From the NCBI RefSeq assembly GCF_039555335.1, contig NC_092635.1, positions 69,104,058 through 69,168,057 on the forward strand: DNA of 64,000 nucleotides. Reading direction: 5' to 3'. Each line of letters opens with the position of its first letter. Position 1 is the first letter of the stretch. This document shows positions 42,884-54,800 of this stretch, piece by piece. The translations under genes and the position numbers were made by a program. The DNA comes from Amphiura filiformis (lineage: Eukaryota > Echinodermata > Ophiuroidea > Amphilepidida > Amphiuridae). Below the pieces are notes generated by a model. It ran no database searches. It worked only from the letters and a program-made list of their open reading frames with translations, and was not told where the DNA came from.

Positions 42884-45800
42884 CTACGAATAAATAAAAA
42901 AAAGAAAGCATTATTGTTATAAAGTTCTTGCTTGAAACCTTACATGTTCATGAAGATTATTTAAGCCTCATCCATTAAACCCTCATCACTGTGGTAATCA
43001 CCACCTCATCCTGCTTGGGAGTATCCCCCGGTTTGTACGTTTAGTTAAACACACAAATTTGTCCGTAATTCCAGGTGTCTTTCATTCATCATTTCATTCG
43101 GATGCAAAGCAGGTGACTACAAAGTTTCTCTGTGTACTACGATTTGAAGCCAAAGTGGTAATGGCATCTAGCAGTAAATAGTTGTCAAGTCCCCAACAAT
43201 ATTTTGCACATAAGACAAGTAGGATGTTCATTGCCTTCAAGGTCTTCTTTTACCATGTAATGGGGGTAGAGAGCATATCTTCTGCATGGTTCATCTTCCT
43301 GCATCCTCAGGATATGTCCCAGGGATTCCAGGTGTATATTCTACTACTTTCTTTTCATCTTTCTAGTTTTATCTGATAGTATTAGGAGGGGGTGGGGGCC
43401 TGAAGGGTATTCAAAGTTATTGGGGTGTTGCCTTTCCCGCTCCCCGGATTCCTTTGCTATAAAGCAAAGACTTGCGAGATCCATGTGCATGCACAGATTT
43501 ACGGTTTCTCTACCGGAAGTCAATTTGTGCCAAAATTCCTTCCCACAATGCAATTAGCGTTTTGTATAACAATAGATACAGTTTGGATGTTAATCAATAT
43601 TCTTTGTTATGCAATACACATATTGCATTGTGGAAAGGAATTTTGGCACAAATTGACTTCAGGTAGAGAAACCCTAAATCCATGTATTCTAGCTCATTTT
43701 TTTGCACTGAACCATAGGAAGACAGACTTGATTTCCTATGGTACTTTAGATAATAACTTTCTGCCATAAATGGGATCTGTACTGTGCTCACCTGTCATAC
43801 ATAACCCGTATTCGTTCCTCCGTTGAGGATTCGAACTTCATATTTTTCTTTCTGAAGTAGAGTTCCAGACACCCTTCTTCAAAATCATGCAGCTGTTCAA
43901 CTTCAGTAGGTTGCAAAAATAATTCTGAAACGGAAACAGAATACAAGTCAATTGTTAGTTTTATTGTTCAAGAAACTATGGAATGAATATGCATTTGATT
44001 TAATATATAGAAAGGTTGCAATGACACTTACGACATGTGAAGTATAGTTGTAGTTGTGACAACTGTACCATTTTTCACATGTGACAGTAATGTCATGAGG
44101 CGGCTGTTTTGCTCTATCTATGCAGCGCTTTGAGTGAATGATAGCTATTTTAAGCTGCGCTCAATGAAATGCACACTGACATCACTGCCACATCGAGGTG
44201 AAATAGGGTACAACGGTAGTCTTCACTCTCTACTATCAAAATAATCTGCTATTTATTTCATCTTCAAAAAAATATAAAATGTACAAAACCCAAAGATGAC
44301 AACATGTTATGATGAACATTTGGGAATTCCCATGGCTTTTGGGTTCAAAATCCCAACTAAATGTTATGGGTACCTCGAGAAACACAATAAAGTTTTGCAA
44401 AATCATGTGTGGGAATCCTATAGACCACTTAACATGTGATGTCATTATGCGAGCGAATTATGGCAATTTCCATTGTTCTTTGCCCTGCAGTGTGCGTACG
44501 AATCGTAGTTTGCTCAGGGCACATGTATTTTAAATCGGCCACTACATTTCATATAGTACAAGAAAGCCATTGAACAGTGTAGCGGTTCGTTCAAGCATAT
44601 CGATAGACCAGTCCCTCGCCTTTGTTGATAAACAAGCATTGTATGCTTTATGAGATTGATGAAAAATATTAGATTGATGAAAAATAAAAGATTGATTGAT
44701 TGATTGATAGAACAATGATGTCAAGTGGTCTATATGTTTGCTTGCTGTAAATTTTACATTATCATCATTTTCGAGGGAGGGTGGACAATTTCTGAAACAG
44801 CCTACTATACAGGTGTAATTAGTTCATAGAGGCAACTAGAAATTGGTGCACTACATGAATTCAGAGTTCTCTCTCAAGTCAACATGAAAGTAGTTGAATT
44901 TGACATTCCATCAAACCAAAGTCAATAAACATACTTACTGAGACCACGATCCAGTCTACTTTGTCTACGGAACCTCTTACAGCGACATACTAGAAACTTA
45001 AATAGATAGATGATGTGATGGAAGAGAACTAAGGGAGGTACAAGTAGTGGTTTCTGCTCATAGTTCATCGTCACGTCATAGCGTTGAAACTTCCAGAGTT
45101 GTCTTGCTATTGGGTTCACCAAAGCAAATGTGTTGCTGAAAAAAACAAAGGACATACCTTTTACAATAAATGTTGTTGGTTTAATATGCACTTCAACTGA
45201 TGGTACCAGCACACTTCAACAATTCATTCCACTGCCATTTTGATCATTTAGCTTCGACAAGAACACAAAGCTCCATTCAGCACTTAATTTATACCCTAAC
45301 AGCTCCCTATTGCACTTAGGTGGTGTGAAGCAAGCAAGGTAAAGTACCATGCCCAAGTGCACAACATGCTGACGCTGAAAGGATTCGAACCCACAGCCAC
45401 AAGCTACATCATGATTGTGAGTTGCAGCCTTCAAAACTGCGCCCATGATCTGAATAAATCCAAAACTTTTGAAAGAAGAAAGCTATATCACATATCCTTG
45501 CCATAATCCTTAAAGCCATATTATAACATTTGCTGAGGAAGACGCCCTCACTGAATTTTTAAAATTCCTTTTTTACACGATTAAATTGTACTTAATTAAA
45601 CCAATATACCCTGCAAAAATCGAGACTCTAGGTGCTGTAGTTTTGTCAAAATCCGAGATTTTGAATAAAACGCCGGATTCAGCGCTTTATTATTACGATG
45701 GAATTATTTGTCGAACGCATACACAATGTTCATAACACACAGTACGTACACGGCGTGCAGGACGGTGATATACACAACAAAGGTCGTACCACACCATGAC

Positions 45801-48800
45801 CGGCGTGTAATGCGTATGGGTAGCGATTTTATGTGCGCTGGTAGTAAATTCAATTTTCTTTGCTTTGCCGTAGTTGTTCGGCTCAAAAATAAAGGGATAT
45901 ATCTGACAGTAAAATCTAACATTTTATGGCAAAGAAATGCTAATCTATTTTGTTTGAAAATGTTATAATATGGCTTTAACCTAGCTATTCCAGGCATAAG
46001 AATACATTTCAATGGGAACAAAAGAAAAAGTGTATAACATATGGCAAAAATGTTCAAAATGGGCTAAAAAGAAATAAAAATACAAAAATTGATGGGGGGG
46101 AAAAAGCAATTCCTTTTTTTTAAAAGAGGACAATTCTCATGCCTGCAAACATCAAAATTTAGGACCCATTTCACCAAGCTAAAGATACGTACTACATTAT
46201 TTTGACATATATTTTTGTTCAAACTGAACACCTACTCTATGTGCATAATACATAAGATATTTTTACTTCTTGTTTTCTCTCAGAATCATTTTACAAAGGA
46301 ATGTTTCATGGTACTACTTACTTGAATACCGCAATGAGTAAGCTGACCATAAGGATAATGGAGACAACCAGATAGACTGCCATCGCTGCTGGTACCACCC
46401 AGTGACCTGGTGGGCATGGCTTCTCTGGGTCATTACAGGGAGCTAGCCAAAAAACACACCAACAACCATGTTAATTGAATACATCAATCAATAAACATGC
46501 AAATCATTGAACTCCCAGGTCCATGATTTGTATTCAGAGAAGATATCTTACACTTCCCATAATGCATTTCTCCCATTTTAATTTTCTGTACCGATTTGCT
46601 ACCCAGTGCAACATGAGTCGAAAGTGACAATGAACAGAGCACATCCAGATCTTGTAAAATATGTTTATTTCTCGACTATCAATCCATGTTTACCCAGTAT
46701 ATTCTTAAAATGAAAACCAAAGTAAGCTGTACAAAATAATGGGAGTGTCATTTGATGCAATGAGGTGATGAGTCATGTTGCAAAGGATTCTGGGAAGGGT
46801 AAGATAACTTCTCTGATTTGTATTAGTTGGAAACATAAAATTAGAATCAAACGAATCAACATAAAGATGTCAAGACCCTTGAAAGTGTGTCCAAAGCTCC
46901 TCTGATGTTCAAAATCTAATGTGAAATACACTTTAAAAAAAAATCAAAATCAAAAGTTGTGCTTTAATGTTCTAAAGTTAATTTTTTATTACTTCTGTGG
47001 TCGAGGTATGCGCTGGTGATTAGCAATCGCATAGAAGTGGCAAGGTCTCCCCCTTCTATGCGCAAATGACCAATGGGTCAACCGTCTTATTGTCAAGACC
47101 GTTGATCAGCCAATCGGCGTGATTGTTTGTCGCCTGTGTGTTTGCGCTCGTGTATGGGATACGCACAGCCCAGACCACGGAAGAAATAAAAAACTATCTT
47201 TAATCAATGAAAAGTTGTTTGTTTGAAAATGCTTTGTGTACAAACCAATAGGGCATCCAATGGAGCACACTGCAACTATTGAATTTGCGTCTTAATTGGG
47301 ATTTTGGATCACTGTCTTTATTTCTTGACGGATTTCATCAAATGAAGTTTTAAATCCGAGCTAAAAGAAACAGCTATTGGCTGCTGGTTCTAATAATGAC
47401 ATATGTCTTTGTTAAGAATAAACAGGAGTGAAAACAACTGATACCTTAATTCTTTTGCTGTTTGTTTATTGACTTGTTTATTGACAGTGGAAAAAAGTGT
47501 AACATACATTTAGTGCTGTAAGTAAGCTTGATTAAAACACAATATTAATTAGTAAGTATTGGTGAGAATATCAATTAGTATTGGTGCAAATTCCACAGAA
47601 AAACTGTGAGAGAAATATGCAATGTCAATATTAGTATTTTATCATAATAAACAAAGATTAATCCAAGATGATTAGTTGAATACTTACAACACATTATCAG
47701 CTACACTAAGTGCAGAAATGCATACCAGATGAAAGCCTTACACTTACTTAATATTTCCGGGGCATAAACTTCGCCATAGATCATAAAGTACGGCTTATGG
47801 AATATCTCCCTGAGGGTCACCCACGAAGGTTCCGCATCCGGATGAAGAATCGATTGACGCACAACACCAAAACTCATTATAACTATTACTAATAGCACAA
47901 TGAAGTAGCACATATCTCGCAACTAGAAGTACAAAGATAACAATAATAACAACAGTTATGTACAATGAATAGGCCTGACTTGAACTTACTTAATATTTGG
48001 TGAGCGTACACTTCTCCGTATATCATAAAGTATGGTTCGAGAAATATATCCCTGAGAAGTACCCATGATGGATCTTGGTCTGGATGGAGTATTGATTGAC
48101 GCACGACACCAAAACTCATCATAACAATCACTAATAGCACAATGAAGTAGCACATGTCACGCATCTACAGGAAAAAGACAATACAGAAGAGAATCCGCCA
48201 CCGTATATACGAGAAATATGGAGATAGATACAGGAATTAGTATCATCATGCAACAAAGGGTGTACCAACCGGGTGAGGTGGAAAATACCCCCATGACTTG
48301 AAATACAACAGATCAAACATTTGTGATGATCATTTTTATTTGGCCCAATTTGAAGAGATATACAGTCATTTTGCCAGCAAAACAGATTTCAATTTTGATA
48401 TTTTAAATGGAAACCAAATTGCAGAGCTTTCACACCGAAAAAAAAATATCACAAGTTCCATTCAAGGAAAAAGGATAACACTCAGTGTAAAAAAGAATGG
48501 CCAGTGTATGACAGCAGCCCTATACTAAATGCATGACGGAACAACAGCACAAATGCCATTTATTAGAGGATATTATAGTTTCCTTACATAATGTAAGGAA
48601 TCAAATATCAAGTTGTTCTTGCATTTTGGGTGTTGAGATTAACCCTCACCATGACGGTGTCAACTGCAGACGATAAGTTTCATAACTTTACAAAATTCAG
48701 AATTGTAAATTTTCATGACCAAATTTGGAATTGGCATGAAAAATACATTAAAATGAGTACAAACAAGCCCAGTATTGGTTCAGTGATTCTTGAGATAGCT

Positions 48801-51800
48801 CTTGATATTTTGAGAAAACATCTCAAAACTTTTTAGCTTGAAGCCTATGGCTAGCATGCAGCGCATTATAAAATGATTTTCAATGTGTATTTTATGTTTA
48901 ATATATTACTTCCTTTTGCTATATCTTTGGTCAACTTTTCTCGCATGATAAAAGGATGTAACTTGCAATTAAGGCCTTTTGCACTTGATTATTAGTTTCC
49001 TGTTTACCGCCCGCGTCCAAAATTGAAACTCTCAACTCAAAATAATTAATTATTTTATTTTTATTTCTAATTTTCTCCTTTAAAATAACTTCCACCTTCA
49101 CTTATTTATAAAATCAAATATTGTTGTGAAATAATTAAATGCCTGCTCTAGTCAAAACGAGTCAATAGTTGCTTGTAATAGTTCAAACTAAATAAAGAAA
49201 ATAAAAGATAATTATAATTAATAATTAAAAGTCACCTCGTCCTTTTTCAAAATCTTTAACAGGAAACTAATAATCAAGTGCGAAGGGCCTAAGAGGCAGA
49301 TATTTTCTTCTGCCAAAATAAGTGCTAGACAATTTCAATATATATTTCTTTAATGTTACAACACCTTTTCCAAATGAGTCAAATAGAAAAATTAACTTCA
49401 ACCATAGCAAAAGGAAGCAAAATGTTAGTGGAGTAAATAGAAGAGATACACTTTTACCATATAATTTATGCTCAATGATCCCAAATATTACACAGGTAAC
49501 ATCATATTGGTAAAGGAATGTAAATGGGCAACATATTTATTTCCTGAAAATCTATCTGGTCCTTGGACAGGGGGTTGAGGGCTTGCGTGCTGTATTGAAC
49601 ATTAGGGGGGTTTGGCGGGTAATAGGCAGGGTGTCACCCCCTCGTAAAAAAAAATGTCGCTCTTTTTATGACAAATTATCTTCATCCAAAAATTCCGGAA
49701 ATGCTCGATTATTTTTTCATTTCTATTAGTGGTGGGTTAAAGAATGATGATGCTTCAAATTTCTTAGGGAACCAGCTTATTTGATGCAGTATGATCTCCT
49801 GAGCATTTTGACACCTTTTTCATCCAAATCGGCCAAAAACTGAGAAGGTGCCGGCCAAAACAAATATTCGGACAGGGGGGTCTGTTGGGGGTCTGAAAAT
49901 CAATATTTTCATCAACAATCATTATTATATGCCTGATTCTGTTAAAGTTGGTATTGATTTGTATGTAATTGATGTTTAGAATTCCATTTTTGAAAGTTGC
50001 ATAAAAATTGGAGTTGTCGTTTTCTTAATATGGCCATTTTATGTCCAAATAAGGATATGAGGGCGCTTCGCATTTAACTTGCAAACGATCTTTGAAACAG
50101 AAATGTCAATGGTGTATGTATGAAGATAATCATAGGTAGTACCTGCTCAAGAAATTTGAGCGATTTACATTGTACGGTTTGATTTTGGCAGCCATTTGAA
50201 TATTTCATAGAACGCTGCCATTCAACTGTACAGGGGTCAATGCACTTTAATATGTGTACGTTTCAATGGAAGGCTTCCTGAGAATACAAAAAATGGTGCC
50301 ACGGTCAAATGAAAAGAAATATAATGCCCAAATTTCTTAAGGATGTGCCACATGTGATTATCTTCATACTGACATCATTAAATTTTCATGTGAAAAGAAC
50401 GTGTGCATGTTTTATGCAAAGCGCCCTCACATCCTTATTTGGACGTAAATCGCCATTTTAAGAAAACGACAACCCAATTTTTATGCAACTTTCAAAAATA
50501 GAATTCTAGACATCTATTACCTGCAAACCAACACCAACTTTAACAGAATTAGGCAAACAATAATGATTATTGATGAAAATATTGATTTTCAGACCTCCAA
50601 CAGACCCCCCCGTCCAAATACTTGTTTTGGTCGGCACCTTCTCATTTTTCGGCCGATTTTGATGAAAAAGGTGTCAAATTGTTCAGGAGATCATGCCGCA
50701 TCAAATAAGCTGGTTCCCTAATAATTTGAAACATCACCCTTTTTAAAAGGCTGTTTAACCTACCCCTATTTCTATTTTTTTTTTGGCCAAATTTCCGGAA
50801 GATTTACATCCTGATGGTACTAAAAAACCCCAACAACAATGCACACTTACCATTTTGCCGATCATATTTACAAATGGTCCAAGGTAGATGTTGACACTGA
50901 GCAAGTCTAATAATTTGAGGTACCACATTACTATATCTACACAGTAGATCACTCGTCCAGCAGAGTGTGTCGACGGAATAAAACGTAGAACCAATCCCAC
51001 CATGAAAAAGGTGATACTTAGTATATCGTGAAGGTTCCAATAACCTGCATAGAAGACTCGTATTCTCTGGCCTAGAAATGGCGGCTCAGAGACTAGTAAC
51101 TGTGGATGAAAATAGACAGGAAAAATTTTTTTTTTAAGGAATCTGTCAAAGACTAGGTCTTTTGGGGGAAAATATTTATTTTCAATACGAAAGGTCAAAA
51201 TTTTCAAATGATGGATGGCTTTTCCTCACAGCTACATACACTTTAAGTACATATCATTAGATTTATAAAGTTAACTTTGAGGGCTGTTAAATGTCAAAAA
51301 CATAAATTTTTAATAAGTTTGCTATATAATAAACTTAACCATCACAGCATTCCCGGTGATTATTGGAAGTAATACAAATATAGGACACTGCAAAATTGCA
51401 TTTTGCCGTTGGATGGATGAATCTGATGTGATGTGATGACACAATCACCTAGAGTCATATATACCCACAGCTTTGTTGACCTGGCCAGCAAATAGCTACT
51501 GGTGGGCGACCTAATGGGCTATTCCAGATGTATTCTGCACCCCACCCCTATGGAAGACACTTCTGGAATTTGGGGCTAAATTGACAGCCGGAATTCACAT
51601 GTCAGGAAAACCCCATGGAAGACCCTGCCGGAATTGTGGTAATATGGCCAGCCGAAATTCAAGTAAATGTAAATGTCTTCCATAGGGTTCCAGCTGGAAT
51701 TAGAACATTTTTTCAGGTTCCAGCCAGAATTCAAGTAAATTGTAAATGTCATTCATAGGTTAATCCAGATGGCGACCATAAGTGAAGATCCTGCCGGAAT

Positions 51801-54800
51801 TGGAGCATTTTTGACCATTTTCAAGCCGAAATATTAAGAAATATGAATGTCTTCCATAGGCACATCATGGCCTTTCACAATCCCCACTCTTGTTTTTTTG
51901 TTAATTTTAGCAGTAAGGAATTTCACCTAATCTCAATGTCTTCCATACCCTCCAGCCGGAATCTGTGTTAAAAATGACTGCTGGAATTCTAGACACATCT
52001 CAATTCCAGCTGGAATTGTATTTTTTTTAAATGTCTTCCATGGGGGGGGGGGGGGAATACATCTGGAATAGCACATATGTGTGTCAAGCGAGGGATCTTG
52101 GATTTGAATCACACCCCAAACAAACAACTTCTTTGTTCATTTCTCTCTTTATTCATTCCTTCTTTCCCTTCCATTCGCCAAAGTGCACCTCGAGTTAGGG
52201 TTAAATGAAAATTTTGAATAATTTTACAATGAACTGGATGTAAGCTGAAGTTTACATCCAATACCAGTTTTAAGCTTACTCACATGATATGGCATGGAAA
52301 ATAAGCATATCTGTCACTTTTCCATGGAAAAAATTAGAGGGGGAAGGGGCATTTATTCCAGCATGGCATGCAGCCTATCCAAAGTCATGGCCCACCTTTC
52401 TCTAAATGATCTCTTAACAATTAAAGTATGTTCTACCAAAAGTTGGCAACATGACATTTACCCCATTTGTGTATGATCCAAGCATTTTAATGTAGGACAT
52501 TTAACACCCAATACTGAACAGACTACAATTCGATAAGAAATGAGAGGGACAGGAACACTCGGTACAAATATGCCATCCAACAATGGTCAAAGGTCGGAGG
52601 TCACAGAGGTGACAGGTGAGTGGCATGTACTACTTACCTGACGTATATGTTCTACACCTAGAGTTACTATATATGCAATGACAATCCATTCTTCTATGTT
52701 CGGCATAGGATCCATACGAACCAGTACAACATAGTTATACAGTGCTAGAAATACAACAAATGCCATCTGTTATGAAAGAAGCACAAAATATTATAAAAAA
52801 TTATAGTCATTTGCATAATATTTGCATTTTCATTCTTCTATGGATGGCATAGCTTCCATACGAACCATTACAATGTAATTAATTATACAGTGGAAGAAAA
52901 ACAACAAAATGCATCAGCATTAATGACCCTATGTTTTAATAGCAAATAATATTTTTTTGCTTATTCTGTTTGTATTTACTCATCTGGAAGTACAGACAGA
53001 ACTTAATACATTGTATGTACAATGACTCTTTCACACACATACAGTGACCCTGTACAGGACCTGCAAACAGGGTCTGATTTCTGCGCCTAAACGGGTACGT
53101 TGACCCCATTTTGCAAAAATTATACACTTTTGGGGGGATTTTAACCAATCAACCGGAGACTGATTTTTATATCAACAATAGGGGACGCACTCTCAAATGC
53201 ATTTTTAGGCTCTTTGCAGTCAATTGCACATCTTAGCTAAACAGGGATGGCCAGCGGTTGTAGCAACGTCCACGGCTGGAATGTAAAGTTCCATATAAAC
53301 GTCCATGTTTGCCGACAAACACATACGCATGGCTACTCACAGAGTGCATCCAAAACTTTGTAATAGGCGCCGTGTAGAATTCATAAAGCTTCTTTCCAAT
53401 CCTGAGTTGTTTTCTTTGTGTAGTAGTCTGTTGAGTAGATGAAGGAGACTGTAAACCATCTAGACTGATTACCACACCGTCATGCTTCAACATGCCATCA
53501 GACACTGATGGTGGACCCTATCAAACAAATCAATACAATTGGTTAGCATATTGTTATTCATTAGTTGACAACTGATCAAGCTACTGCCTAGAAAATGGAT
53601 ACACATCACACCACCAGCTCGAGATCACAACAAAAATTTTCCACATACAGTACTTCATAATAAATGTTTGTCATACAGGTATGTTGTAACTGCTGATACC
53701 AAGTTACAATTTTTTGTTTACATTTTGAGGGCGTGCAGAGCGTAAACACTGATAATCTGAGTGGCCGATTACGCATCCAAACGTTGGTCGAAGTACACGC
53801 AAAGCTCCGCGTATGTCGCTCATTAACAGGGCGCTCGCGTCAATCTGAGCAAGGGTGTGCCATTCTTCCCTGAAACTCAGTGTAGATGTGTACAACTAGG
53901 ATTAATGTACCTCTGGACAAGCCTAGTGCTATGCGAATGTGTTGTGCCGATAACATACACTATGCGTTACCCATGAAAACTTTTGAAACGCTCATGCTTG
54001 AAGATTCAAATCATCATTAGATATCAGAATTTGGCTGATAAATGCGGCAAGTTTACTATTTAAGTCCCCATGCACGAAAAACCAATATGGTGCCGAGTTG
54101 GTACTCTCTGGGTCTAATCTCTTTGGCACAACTGTGACAGTTATATTATTTTTATTTATTTATTTATTTAAACTTTCTTTACCCAGGGTAGCTCCTTCAA
54201 TTTCAAACACTGATTTCCAAGGAGGCCCTGCATTTACATTGTGAACAAGAAGCATAATATTTATATACAGTAATAAATCAGAAAATACATTATAAATGGC
54301 ACATGAAATTGAAAACAATTGAGAAAACATGAAAATTCAGATTAAAAGACATATTACACTGGTTTTATCAAAAACAACTGCTTAAATTGAGTAATACTCA
54401 TTGACTTAAAATTACATCTACTATCATTTGGAAGGCTATTCCACAATTTAGTAGCTCGTGAATGAAATGTTCTTTTACCTGCATTAATATTATATGGTGG
54501 TTCAAAAAGAGCAAAAGTGGTTTGAGTCCTGGTTCCTTTAGAGTGCATATCATGCATAAAAGTGAACTGAGAGGAAAGGTAACCAGGAGCCATTCCTGTC
54601 AAGCATTTGAAGGTAAGTGTTGCCATATAGTTGAACCACCTATCATTTAATTTATTCCAATGAAGAGTACTCATCATGTCATCAATTGGTGTTCTGATAT
54701 CAGCGGAAAGAATAATACGACCAAGCCTATTGTGAAGAATTTGGAGGGAGTTGGAGAGCTCAACAGAACAGTTAGACCAAACAGTATTACAATAATCAAA

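Noticed and set aside
45370..45447. tRNA gene on the minus strand
   Set aside because: Good B box but acceptor stem and anticodon arm do not pair; better explained as a SINE head.
47748..48164. Duplicate pore exons as an assembly artefact
   Set aside because: The two copies differ at many nucleotide positions, including synonymous ones, and at 10 residues, so they are not a copied read; the surrounding intron sequence is different.
51100..51207. Upstream extension of the TRPM S3-S4 exon frame
   Set aside because: A clear acceptor CATCCACAG lies at 51100, the upstream stretch is a degraded foldback copy and the family alignment starts at the acceptor.
53704..53895. Extra TRPM exon between the linker exons
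   Set aside because: The translated frame has no similarity to TRPM, no fitting acceptor/donor pair, and the flanking exons already join in phase 0.
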